From the NCBI GenBank assembly GCA_903813345.2, contig CAIIXF020000004.1, positions 28,027,986 through 28,091,985 on the forward strand: 64,000 nucleotides of DNA, given 5' to 3'. The stretch comes from Owenia fusiformis (Eukaryota; Annelida; Polychaeta; Sabellida; Oweniidae). Under the pieces are notes generated by a model. It saw nothing but the letters and a program-made list of their open reading frames with translations, was not told the origin of the DNA and did not search any database. Position 1 is the first letter of the stretch; each line of letters begins with the position of its first letter. Positions 46,395-56,599 of this stretch are shown here, piece after piece. Both the position numbers and the translations under genes were made by a program.

Positions 46395-47135
46395 GTCCAA
46401 GTTAGTATAAACGACTAAAATGTATAAGTCGAACTCCAGGTAGATGTACCACAGAACAAAGTCAAAGAATATTTCGAAGTGCCAGTAAGAAATGTTCTAA
46501 GTCCAAGTTAGCATCCACAGCAAAATATACAAGTCCAACTTCAGGCAGATGTATCACAGAACAAAGTCAAAGAATATTAAAAATGATTAAAATATTCTAA
46601 GTCCAAGTTAGCATCCACAGCAAAATATACAAGTCCAACTTCAGGTAGATGTATCACAGAACAAAGTCAAAGAATATTGAAAATGATTAAAATATTCTAA
46701 GTCCAAGTTATCATCTACAGCAAAATATACAAGTCCAACTTCAGGTAGATGAATCACAGAACAAAGTCAAAGAATATTAAAAATGATTAAAATATTCTAA
46801 GTCCAAGTTAGCATCTACAGAAAAATGTACAAGTCCAACTCCAGGTAGATGTATCACAGAACAAAGTCAAAGAATATTGAAAATGATTATAATATTCTAA
46901 GTCCAAGTTATCATCTACAGAAAAATGTACAAGTCCAACTCCAGGTAGATGTATCACAGAACAAAGTCAAAGAATATTAAAAATGATTAAAATATTCTAA
47001 GTCCAAGTTATCATCTACAGAAAAATGTACAACTCCAACTTCAGGTAGATGTATCACAGAACAAAGTCAAAGAATATTGAAAATGATTAAAATATTCTAA
47101 GTCCAAGTTAGCATCCACAGAAAAATGTACAAGTC
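46395..47135. repeat. Exact-period 100-bp minisatellite, about 7.5 copies
   Basis: The word gtccaagtta occurs at 46395, then at 46501, 46601, 46701, 46801, 46901, 47001 and 47101, a strict 100-bp spacing. Units contain acaaagtcaaagaatatt and caggtagatg. The array lies in the presumed intron of the minus-strand membrane protein gene. Confidence 0.95.
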
Positions 47136-47239
47136 CAACTAAATTGACTTTGCCAAATATTCCCAAGTGCCAGTGAGAAATATTCTAAGTCGAAGTTATC
47201 ATGTACAGAAAATGTCAAAGTCCAACAATTGTCAAAATT

Positions 47240-48028
47240 TACAAAATATCACGAGCGGAGCTCTGTACCAGTCAAAAGCTAAATCAAGTCTCTCTCGAGT
47301 GTCAACTTTCTCAGCTTATATACTCTAGGAGGTTGCCCGGATGACGTACTCGCGCAATACAAAATATTGGCGCAAACTGATTAACCAAATGTTTAAATTA
47401 CGATTACGGGCCTACAGACGTGAAAATAACTCACAAATATGGTTGGTAATTGCGAGTTAATTATACAGATTAGAAATATAATGATAAAGTGTTGAAATAC
47501 ATGTACAATAGGTGGCTAGAGCAAGTTATTTAATGGAACAGGAAATAAAATGACCGCCGAAATGGCAGACGAGATTGAATTGACATTTCAAATTCACGAC
47601 CAAATATCTTGAAAACTAAACATTATTGCTACCCCTAATTTACAGAAATGATCGCTAATATTGTTATCTATCTAAATAAATCTAAATTAATAATTCAAAT
47701 GGACTAACTAACCTGTATTTTTGCGATAAGTACGGAGCTTGAATATTCGAAGTTGTGGCGTAGTGAAGTTACTCTAAATGAGCACTAATTTGCGGAACGA
47801 AATTACAAGATCGCAATAATGGACGTGAAACGAAATTACATACTAAAATATAATTTGATCGCTAGCCACCTACTTTAACATTGTAAAAGGTCACAAATAA
47901 ATATAATTATTGCCAAAATGCCAGGTAAATGAAAGGAACAAGTGAAGTTGTTGTATTTGATGACCATAATCTTGAGACTATCCAAATGGGAAACTATAAT
48001 AATTTTTCAAAAAAAATATTTTGTTACA
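47240..48028. other. No coding signal
   Basis: Presumed intron of the minus-strand gene. It is somewhat richer in CG than its surroundings at 47250-47420 and 47560-47830, with no recognised motif. Confidence 0.35.
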
Positions 48029-48036
48029 ATACTTAC

Positions 48037-48084
48037 ATTTTCTTTGATTTTTGATTTAAGTATTGTTGTTGTTGATGTTGTTTT
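48037..48084 (-). CDS. 48-nt mini-exon A, Thr-rich stalk
   Basis: The minus strand has acceptor tttatttctttttcag and donor gtaagt. In phase 0 it encodes KTTSTTTILKSKIKEN, suitable for an O-glycosylated stalk before the membrane exon at 45579-45851. Length is a multiple of three, so it could be skipped or included without a frame change. Confidence 0.55.
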
Positions 48085-48330
48085 CTGAAAAAGAAATAAA
48101 TATCTATGAACATTTTAGTTTGATCTTCAGTGTGGAGGAGAGTGTCATTCAAAATGAAAGATGCAGTGAGATTATTGATTATAGCCTCTAGATACTACAG
48201 TTTGAGTGTGAAGCATGAACATGTATGATTAAACTTGTTCCATTCCATTCTTTTATCCTGACACTGCTGAGATACACACTAGTGACTACTGACTACATGT
48301 CTTGAAATGTGATTTAATGAAAATACTTAC

Positions 48331-48378
48331 ATTTTCTTTGATTTAGTATTGATGTTCTGATGTTGTTGATGTTGTTTG
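48331..48378 (-). CDS. 48-nt mini-exon B, duplicate of A with a stop in phase 0
   Basis: Same acceptor tract and donor as exon A and the same length. In phase 0 it reads QTTSTTSEHQY and then TAA. Including it in place of A would end the protein before the membrane helix; alternatively it is a dead duplicate. In phase 1 both copies are open (KQHQQ...), so the phase assignment decides which is true. Confidence 0.45.
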
Positions 48379-48651
48379 CTGAAAAAGAAATAAATATCTA
48401 TGAACATTTTAATTTGATCTTCAGTGTGGAGGAGAGTGTCATTCAAAATGAAAGATGCAGTGAGATTATCGATTATAGCCTCTAGATACTACAGTTTGAG
48501 TGTGAAGCATGAACATGTATGATTAAACTTTTTTCCATTCCATTCTTTTATCCTGACACTGCTGTGATACACACTAGTGACTACATGTAGGCCAAGTCTT
48601 CAACTGACAAAGATTGATATTCAGTTGAATAATTTTTGATGACTTACTTAC

Positions 48652-48681
48652 AGTAACTGTACTTCCTATGGGGACTGCTTT
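48652..48681 (-). CDS. 30-nt mini-exon C
   Basis: Minus-strand acceptor ctctatttttcag and donor gtaagtaag. In phase 0 it encodes KAVPIGSTVT. It shares the phase-0 design and splice-site style of exons A and B. Confidence 0.45.
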
Positions 48682-48689
48682 CTGAAAAA

Positions 48690-49440
48690 TAGAGATATAA
48701 ACAATTCTGATATACAGGTACTGTGAAGACAGTGATTCTACAAATGAGATACTATCGATTTGTGATCATGTCATATGACGACTTGATAGTTCCCTTGACA
48801 ATTTGCCATATAAGTTAAGAAAGGCGGTCTTTAGGTCACGTGACCGATCTACTGCTCCATGTCGGGAATAAGGTACTTCGTGGGGGTCTTTGTAAAAATA
48901 TTACTGCAATATATGGTGCATTATGTTGAAAGTTTCTGCCTGCTTTACAGAGACCAAAACTCAAACTCTTCCACCTGGCTGCTCCTGGCATTTATATAGC
49001 TTGCTAATACTAATTCCAATTAAGGGCTGAAAACAGAATATTAACTTATTACCAAACCCAATGAATATATGGACACTTTTTTTCATTTTTCAATTTTGAC
49101 TAGTATAATATATAAAGTAATATATCGACCAGGTCCCTATGCCATACTGGTGATATAATACAAATGTAGGGCCTCTGGTCACTACATTACTCCCCTAAAA
49201 ATGAAGTCTGACCCAGACTTTATATTTATATTCTTGTCCTTCCGCATCAGTTCCTACCCTGAATGTATTCTTAGTCATTTCACGCCCCCATCTGCATAAA
49301 TATAGCTTAAATAAGAATTGAAATAGAACTTTTATTAAACAAAAATTGACATTGTAAAAGAACAGATGTGAACATTATGAATGTCACTCTCAAGAATGAC
49401 TCTCAAGAATGAGAAAGAGATTCAGAGACAGGATGATTAT
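48690..49440. other. No gene seen
   Basis: Two short copies of caagaatgactctcaagaatg lie near 49390. No coding frame is supported. Confidence 0.35.
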
Positions 49441-49445
49441 TATAG

Positions 49446-49586
49446 GATATCCTATGTTTTTGAGGAATATCATTTTTATCTACGAGGTGATATTGATATC
49501 TGCACGAGAGAGCAAAGCGAGCGAGTGCATATATCAATATCACCGAGTAGATTAAAATGATATTCTGAAAAAAAATCATAGGATGT
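49446..49586. mobile_element. Foldback element with GAGCAAAGCGAGCGAG centre
   Basis: Arms of about 65 bp (ggatatcctatg...gatattgatat) are inverted around a short centre, the same plan as 44778-44932. Non-coding. Confidence 0.8.
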
Positions 49587-49861
49587 TCTTATTATCCTAC
49601 ACTTACAAGGAGTGTACTAAATGTATAATATCATTGCAAAATGAATTTCATGCCAAATAGAGTCAATTTGGCGGGAAATCAACAAGCGGAGTATATCGTC
49701 ACAATATTCTCCACATATTGGGTTTTCCGGAGTATATCGTCACGATATCCTCCGCCCGGAGTATATCATCACAATATCCTCCGGTTATTCATTTTGCTAA
49801 TAAATATCAAATTTATTTTTCAATGTTATTATACATTTAGTACACTAAGTGTAGGATAATT
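49587..49861. mobile_element. Inverted-repeat element with internal 50-bp repeats
   Basis: ttattatcctacacttacaa...gtgtactaaatgtataat at the left is matched inverted at the right (49790-49861). The interior has three copies of cggagtatatcgtcac followed by aatattctcc or a variant. It directly abuts the foldback element on its left. Confidence 0.75.
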
Positions 49862-49894
49862 TCTTATATTCACCCATAATGGATGCCTGTTATC

Positions 49895-50225
49895 CAAATA
49901 AAAGTAGACTTCAAGTGAAAACTGAAATACTAGAATTCTTATTAAACCATGGAACTGATGTCAATACGTCCACACAGTAAGCGGATACTCTCGATGATGG
50001 ACCACAAAATGCATTGTCTAATTCTCTGGATCAAGCAAATTTACCTTGTGTTGAACTGCTGTTAAATCATGGTGCCGACCATTAACATATCTGTTTAGCT
50101 GTGGTGATGATATATTTGTTGAAACCCTACTTGGTGGCAGAACTGATATGGTGATTAACCGCAACCAAACCATTTGGGAGCAGTGTATGGAAATTTGTTT
50201 TATGTTTTGTTCTGTTTGTTTTTAA
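49895..50225 (+). pseudogene. Ankyrin-repeat gene fragment
   Basis: Reads KTEILEFLLNHGTDVNTSTQ, a stop, then ALSNSLDQANLPCVELLLNH and GAD, two ankyrin repeats (EFLL.HG.DVN, ALS...DQ.....ELLL.HGAD). After another interruption a frame gives GDDIFVETLLGGRTDM and NQTIWEQ, the likely last repeat and tail. A second copy of the tail lies at 44530-44690. Ankyrin genes are numerous in invertebrates; this fragment looks dead. Confidence 0.6.
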
Positions 50226-50339
50226 ATTGACATTATGTTAATTATAATTGATAGAAACAATTCAATGTTTAACATGAACCTGCTTATAAACTGCTATCAG
50301 CCTTGTTATGTGTCTTTTAATTTTAAATCATACATACCT

Positions 50340-50780
50340 TGTACAAAATGCCCTGCTTGTGCATTTCTTGAGGCACAAAACAAAATCATTCCAACCTGTC
50401 TTTAGGACTTACCCCATTGGCTCTCGCCAACTGTGCCTAAATAAATGCCAGATTATTTCAATGGTCCATGCTCCTCACATCTCTCATCATTTATTTAGTT
50501 TATTATCCTCTTCACCATGTCTAATGGTCAGTATAAATAATTTATACAATATTAAACAGGATTTAGAGACTCCATCAAAATTTATACTTTCTCCTATACT
50601 GCTTGAGGTTCATCCATCTGTTCTGGTTGTTTTGCCGTTTCCCCATTCTGAAACAAATTCAATCCGGTATTAGTAGACATTTTCCCTTGTGTCATCTTGG
50701 CAGGGGTGAATCACCTAGGCCTAGATTTAGGCCTAGATTTGCAGTCTTTTATGTTGTTATAGTCTAGTTTTTTTATTTTG
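50340..50780. other. No supported gene
   Basis: A 121-codon plus-strand frame (50308-50673) runs from the duplicated segment into unrelated DNA. It lacks splice sites and domain signals. Confidence 0.35.
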
Positions 50781-50783
50781 TTC

Positions 50784-51285
50784 TTGTAAAAAGGTAAGTT
50801 TAATATTTACAGATTTCACTCTCCCTTCAATAGACAGTCTCCTTTTTATTTCCTTGGCAAGGCTGAAGCATCCACAATGCTTACAACTTCTGCTTTGAGA
50901 AATTTTTGAATTGTCATAGAAGGCAATTTACTTCATTTTTTTCCATAAATGAAAGGAAATCTCCTCGTTTGCAAACTTGTTGGAACTTGGAAGAACTATG
51001 TTGTTGCAGAACAGCTGTGTCTTTTGTAAGAGTACTGTCATGACTCAGAAAATATCAAGATAGGACCTTGGGAACTCATCCTCCTTGTAAAAAGGTGACT
51101 TTAATATTTACAGATTTCACTGTCCCTTCAATAGACAGTCTCCTTTTTTATTTTCCTTGGCAAGGCTGAAACATCTGCAATACTTACAACTTCTACTCTG
51201 AGAAATTTTTGAAGTGTCATAGAAGGGGATTTACTTCAGTTTTTTCCATAAATGAAAGAAATCTCGTTTGAAACTTGTTTTAACA
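50784..51285. repeat. ~305-bp tandem duplication
   Basis: 50784-50980 and 51089-51280 share ttgtaaaaaggt, aatatttacagatttcact, tcaatagacagtctcc and ttccataaatgaaag. A minus-strand frame VVSI(V/A)D(A/V)SALPRK is kept in both, hinting at a duplicated exon of unknown gene. Confidence 0.8.
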
Positions 51286-51779
51286 AGAGAAATTTGTCTA
51301 CTGCAAACATTTGCCCAAAGAGAGTCAAATCAACTCTTGCTTTTGTCTCCTTTTGTCTCCTTTTGTAGCCCAACAATGTGTAGAAAATTGGGGCATTTTC
51401 TTGTTCTTTTTTTCATACTCTTAAACCAGTAGTTTCATCTCCTAGTATGACACCATTCACTCAATGGGATAAATGTGTATAATGTTTCGTTTATTTTAGT
51501 TTTTAGTTTTTGAGCTTTTTGAATTCTTGTTCATTCATTGTGAGTCGGTTAAAAAACATGTAATACAGAAGGGAGACAAAGCTGATCAGCATAGTCCTGA
51601 AGATTAAAGTTTTTGAAGAGACAAGACAAGACACAAAAACATGTGGCTGAATGCATCTGTTCGAACATTTCTCCAACAGGAGGTTTTGCACACCTTTGCT
51701 CTCAAGACAGTTCCCTATGAGTTTTTGAAATGCTCTCTTATCAGTTGCCCATGTTATTTCTGACTTTTAATAATTTTAC

Positions 51780-51899
51780 TGAAGATCCAAAGTCTTTAAT
51801 CCACTCAATTTGAACGTAATGTTACGGCCCATGTCTGTTTCTTTGACAGTACAGTTCTCAGCCAGTTCATATAAGACATCGTTTATCTCAATATATGTC
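51780..51899 (-). CDS. Candidate 120-nt exon, unrecognised
   Basis: Acceptor ataatatttag and donor gtaaaa on the minus strand. It reads TYIEINDVLYELAENCTVKE and TDMGRNITFKLSGLKTLDL without stops. Both boundaries are phase-compatible with each other (a symmetric exon). It lies 0.8 kb downstream of the last recognised kinase exon and may belong to that gene or to the next. Confidence 0.35.
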
Positions 51900-52700
51900 C
51901 TAAATATTATCACACCACTATGTGAAGATATGTAGTATAACCCTGCTTTTTTACCAACCTTTAGGAATCAAAGGGTTACTTATTCAAAAATGCTTTTCGC
52001 ACAAATGCCAGAAGAAATACAACAGACATTTATATACAGATCAATTTATCACTACCATAAACTAGATGAAAGAATCAGAAAAAAAAATTATAAAAGCCAC
52101 CCTTATGACTGAAATTTGAAAGAGGGTGCCACTATAATAGCTGATTCAAAATTCACTGACCACTTTTCAGACAAGCACCTCATATGTTCTCGGACCCTGG
52201 GGCGTGTGTTCAAGGTTGAGAAAGTCAAATTCCATGACTTTTATATTTTCAGTAGAACACCCCAAGCAACTGGAGTAGTACGTACTATTCAAGGCTAATG
52301 GAGTGAAATCTTTTATACACCCAAACTGCCAAGTTTGTAGTGCTTCTGATTTGTGACAGTACTGTTTCATCAATGTGATTAATGACCCAGCAGTTTGTTT
52401 CTCTGTTAAACCTGATTTTTGATTGCTTGAAAACAATAGTTTTAATTTAATTACCTCAATTTAACATTTTTATTATGAATGTCCTGCATTAACCAGCATT
52501 ATTATATAGCATACCCTATCTGTTTATTATTATTATGTGAATTCATATATAATCATTAGTTATGATCATAAGCATATTTTTTCTTAGCTTTTTTATATTT
52601 GTACCTTGGTAACAATAATCTTTGGCTACTGTATACAAATTTTCAATTAATTTGGTTCATCAGTTATCGAGAAAATAATAGTCAAAAATTGATTTCTCAC

Positions 52701-52763
52701 CCAAGCAAGTGTCCCAACATTTCTCTTGTTGTTCACATCATCATAGAATTTGCTAAGAATGTC
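52701..52763 (-). CDS. Kinase exon: activation-segment end
   Basis: Acceptor ctgatttacag, donor gtgagaaatc, 63 nt, phase 0. Reads DILSKFYDDVNNKRNVGTLA and W. The VGTLAW string normally precedes MAPE (subdomain VIII); the exon ends exactly at W. Confidence 0.5.
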
Positions 52764-55700
52764 CTGTAAATCAGTTAACAAAAAAATACTAATAATGTAA
52801 CAAATTTAAAGTAATGAAATTCATCTTTTCAAACATATGATAAAATTTACTTTTTACTTTACATTTTTGATTTTATCCTTGTTCATGAATTAGTCATGCC
52901 TGTGAAACTCTTGGGCCTGAACGCAGAACCCCTGTAATTTTTAAGCGAACTACCTGCTGTCAGCCTTGCCCTCTGAACATTAATGATTTTTTTCTCTGGA
53001 CAGCTGGTCACAATGAAGGGCTATCTGTATAGGTTTAATATCCAGTGCTCAAAAGTCCATGGCATGAATCATATGCATCCGAGTTAGTCCCAAACTATCA
53101 CATTATCCAATTTCCCTGGACTTCTGATGAGGCTTGGGACCGTAAGGATTCTTTCTTGAAACTAGAATCCAGAGGAGTATACACCCCATGTAGCCAGTCT
53201 ACAACCAGTCTATCCATTGTCTCATTGAAGTTGTTGAAATGAAGGGTAATAGGGAAATCCTTTATCTGAGAATTGAGTTTTATTTCCTTCTACATAAATA
53301 ATTTTATTGAATGATCTATATTAATGTTAAACAGAGGTTATATTTATATTTAATATGGGGTGGGGGGGAGGTGGGGGTGGAATACATGTATATACATTTT
53401 ATCCAATAAGACACTATGGAATTGTTTGAGATAGGAGTTTGTATAAAACAGTTTTGATTTCAGATCTCACTTAACTTTGTTACTTCTTGTCCTGTTATAT
53501 AGGCTACATGTTTTGAATAATGTAATGACTTACAGTAGTTCCAGTTTCTTTTGCTTCCTCTGCATGTTTGGTCATGTTCTAAGATATTGGCAATATCTGT
53601 GTCTCGTCAAGTGGAAGACAAGGATATACATGTGAGTAGCCTTTCCCAACTTTATCTGAATGACCAGGCTGCTCGTAGAAACCACATACATGTTTCCAAT
53701 TTAACTGAATCATTTCTTGAATAGCACACTGGACCATAAGGTCCAACGATCCAACTAACATCACTTTGCATGTCCTCTCATGTCCAGCAGTTGAATGAAT
53801 CTTTACACCTAAAGTAATCACATTTTCAGTATACAAAAAGTGTGTACAGGATGTATAGTAACAACGGAAAGTGAACAGAATGCCTTTTTTAATTGTTTGT
53901 TTTGCTGTGTTAGTAAGGAAAAGGACCTATGATGTCCTAAACTGTTGGCGCTCACTGACTGGTGATTGGCTCTCACTGACTGGTGATTGGCTCTCACTGA
54001 CTGGTGATTGGCTCTCACTGACTGGTGATTGGCTCTCACTGACTGGTGATTGGCTCTCACTGACTGGTGATTGGCTCTCACTGACTGGTGATTGGCTCTC
54101 ACTGACTGGTGATTGGCTCTCACTGACTGGTGATTGGCTCTCACTGACTGGTGATTGGCTCTCACTGACTGGTGATTGGCTCTCACTGACTGGTGATTGG
54201 CTCTCACTGACTGGTGATTGGCTCTCACTGACTGGTGATTGGCTCTCACTGACTGGTGATTGGCTCTCACTGACTGGTGATTGGCTCTCACTGACTGGTG
54301 ATTGGCTCTCACTGACTGGTGATTGGCTCTCACTGACTGGTGATTAGCTCTCACTGACTGGTTGGATCATCCCATCTTTGTCATGCCCCTGCAGCCTCAA
54401 TCCTCGCGAAAACACTTTTCATGCATCTCTTTGAAATGCCTGCAGAGGTCACCCAGAGACCTGGTCTTGGCACCACAGGGGCGCTTCAGCCAGACCTCTT
54501 CACCACCCCAATAACACTTCACTCGGGCCTTGCACTCATGGAAGTATAAAGAGAACAACTATTCATAGATGAAAATAAGTATAGTTTATATCCTTCTAGC
54601 CAGCTCTGTTATTTCCTAACATGTCTCATCTGACAGAGAGGGTGCCTGCAGAACTTCTTCACAGGGCTGGTCCAAAGTAACACAATGATGTGACTCAGCA
54701 AAATCATTACTGTATATACGATGTAAAAATAGATTTGATCCAGAAATATGTGATTTAAATACTTGAAAGTAATGTGAGTATTGAATAATCTCCAAAATCC
54801 AAGATTGGATCCATCTGTTGATCGCAAATCATCAATTACAGGGCTCTCACAGCTCTCACTGACTGGGCTGTAAAGAAACAGAGTTGAGTTGTTTAAACAA
54901 ACTGAATGATAACTATATGAGTTACCTTGATGAGCAATTGACTGATTATTTGGTAAGTGACCTTAATATCCCACCAACCAAAGTTTTAGGGGATATAGAG
55001 AACCCATCCATTCATCCATCCATTTCCCCAGCCTTTGTATTAAAAACAAAATCAATACTTCTTTGACATCAAAAATTTGCACATACTCATTAATATTTAA
55101 TTTTTTTTTTCTGCAGGCATGTGATGGTTATAAAAGCATTTATGCAAAAGAAACAGATTATTGGATGTAAAATATTGATGTTACTTTTTGTTTGTGTAAT
55201 CAACCATCTCTTATTTATATATATGATACTTACTTTGAAAATCTGTCTTTTTCTAGTTTTGTCACTAAAGACAAGTATGTTTTCTGGCTTAACATCACAG
55301 TGAATGATGCCATTGCTGTGCACTTCCTCAATTGTCATGGCAATGTTGAGACCCATCATGATCACTAATCTGAGTCTTGGCCCACCTGTTATAAAAAAGA
55401 TGAAGGATCAGAGAAGGCCCTAAACATACAAATGTACAATGTGGAAGTGTTGTCAAATCATGCAAATCAAAATTTAATTTCTTTTTCACTGGTTCATTCA
55501 TGTTAGCTGTGACAAAATGAAAAATATGACATTTGCCGACCATTTCATTCATTTTGCATGATTTTCCATGAAACAACAAATATGATTAATTAATATATTT
55601 TCATTTTATACTTACAGTTCCATTAAAATGGTGAACCTCTCCATAGAAATTTCCAAAACTGTAGGTATGAAAGGACTAACGATTCTCCGCATCTTTTCAA

Positions 55701-55868
55701 TGACAACAAAGTATTGACAGTATAAGCAATGGTGCTAGCAAATTCTGATAACACCATTACATAATGTAGATGTGTACCTGTAAATGCTGCTTTCACATCC
55801 CTCTTCCAGATGAGTAATTGTTTGTCAAAGTCAGTAATTATATTGTCAATTTCTCTGGCAGCTGTCAT
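52701..55868 (-). CDS. Protein kinase gene, multi-exon, partial
   Basis: Minus-strand exons with GT/AG borders: 55778-55868, 55681-55744, 55616-55658, 55234-55385, 53534-53578 and 52701-52763. Joined phases agree across the first three. They give a glycine-rich loop (SFGNFYGEVHHFNGT), the catalytic loop (HSNGIIHCDVKPENILVF) and the activation-segment end (VNNKRNVGTLAW, which in kinases leads into MAPE). The exon with the ATP-binding lysine and those after MAPE were not found; a DFG candidate lies at 54763-54814. HCD instead of HRD makes it a non-RD-type kinase. The exact family is unknown; it is most likely a Ser/Thr or TKL-like host kinase. It may be partial or decayed. Confidence 0.55.
53534..53578 (-). 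CDS. Mini-exon in kinase gene
   Basis: Acceptor tatcttag, donor gtaagtc, 45 nt, phase 0, reads NMTKHAEEAKETGTT. By position it would extend the activation loop between DFG and VGTLAW. The assignment is by position and phase only. Confidence 0.4.
53950..54362. repeat. 21-bp minisatellite, about 19.5 near-perfect copies
   Basis: ctcactgactggtgattggct is repeated almost without change. The seed ctctcactgactgg occurs again at 54854-54867, near an exon acceptor. The array sits between kinase exons. As 21 is a multiple of three it makes long open frames on both strands, which are artefacts of the repeat. Confidence 0.98.
54763..54814 (-). CDS. Candidate DFG exon of the kinase
   Basis: After gatcaacag the minus strand reads MDPILDFGDYSILTLLS, then gtattt. 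DFG is in the right order between the catalytic loop and the activation segment, and the start phase fits the preceding exon. The end phase does not fit the next listed exon, so either an exon is missing or the call is wrong. A 41-bp core is identical to 666-706 on the plus strand. Confidence 0.25.
55234..55385 (-). CDS. Kinase exon: catalytic loop
   Basis: Acceptor ttttttataacag, donor gtaagtatc, 152 nt. Reads GPRLRLVIMMGLNIAMTIEE and VHSNGIIHCDVKPENILVF, then SDKTRKRQIFK. This is helix E plus the HxDxKxxN loop; Asp, Lys and Asn are intact, with Cys in place of the usual Arg. Confidence 0.7.
55616..55658 (-). CDS. Kinase exon: glycine-rich loop
   Basis: Acceptor cctttcatacctacag, donor gtaagtataa, 43 nt. 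With the last two bases of the preceding exon it reads SFGNFYGEVHHFNGT, close to the GxGxFGxV loop. Confidence 0.5.
55681..55744 (-). CDS. Kinase-gene exon upstream of the loop
   Basis: Acceptor tggtgttatcag, donor gttagt, 64 nt. Reads FASTIAYTVNTLLSLKRCGE. Both phases fit the flanking exons. Confidence 0.45.
55778..55868 (-). CDS. Kinase-gene 5' exon
   Basis: Reads MTAAREIDNIITDFDKQLLI and WKRDVKAAFT, ending at ACAG with donor gtacac. A TGA stands just before the Met in frame, so this Met is a plausible start, or the exon begins inside. The end phase fits the next exon. Confidence 0.45.
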
Positions 55869-55879
55869 TCAGGAAACTG

Positions 55880-56590
55880 ACAAACCCATATTACTTAACA
55901 TTTGGAATACCTATAAATATAAGTAAGACTTAGTGTCACATAATGGCTTATATCAAATATGAACACATCTTGAATTAGCAATATGAAATAAAAATATTTA
56001 TATTATTTTCTCCAATTTTATAATGTACAATCATCATTTAATTTATATCATTAAATTCTTAATCTTATATGATACTTGACATAATAATAACAAGTACTAT
56101 CAGATTACTCGTCTATGTTATAAACTTTGTTATGTCTTCACCACAAGTAATAAACTAGTAATTTATGAAATCAGTCAACATTTTCGAAATTACATGGCCC
56201 AACTTAGGAGTGCAGTATATATCTTTAATTTTTACTTCAGACCAGATTTGATCCTCTTTTTCATTTTGCAGGTTCATTTGTAAAGGAAAACTAGCCTGGA
56301 AATCATCTGGACGGACATGCCTGAGGTTCAATTTTTGGTGAGGGAGTAACTGGTGTTCTGTACTGTGGCCCTTTAGAAAATCCTGATTGGTGTTTGAAGA
56401 AAAGGTTGTTGGTAAATTTCCTCAACCACTAGAGATCCTGGCTGAGTGTTACTTTGAAATTCTGATTCCTTGTATTTGTTGTTTCTTGTATGGTTTCTTG
56501 TACCAATTGCAACACTCATTTTTTGTTATTTGATTTCATTGAGCTATGCATTGTGTTGTCACAATGTGTCTCAATATTGAAAAATATGTA
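55880..56590. other. No gene seen
   Basis: AT-rich DNA between the kinase gene and the Polinton-type relic. No repeat was noticed. Confidence 0.35.
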
Positions 56591-56599
56591 GCCCTGGAG

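Larger units (their letters stand above)
48029..48600. repeat. ~295-bp tandem duplication containing an exon
   Basis: Two units, about 48029-48320 and 48322-48600, each hold a 48-nt exon, its splice sites and the following intron sequence (gatcttcagtgtggaggaga...catgaacatgtatgatt). Identity is high outside a few changes in the exon. Confidence 0.95.

Noticed and set aside
45832-47135. Regularly spaced repeats as a CRISPR-like array
   Set aside because: The units are contiguous tandem repeats without unique spacers, in eukaryotic DNA with introns.
53818-54354. 178-codon (minus) and 158-codon (plus) frames of repeated heptapeptides
   Set aside because: Both are translations of the 21-bp minisatellite, whose period is a multiple of three. 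No start context, splice site or flanking coding signal.
55328-55579. 83-codon minus-strand frame as the missing kinase hinge exon
   Set aside because: It reads through the acceptor of the catalytic-loop exon in another frame, and its own acceptor phase does not fit the preceding exon.
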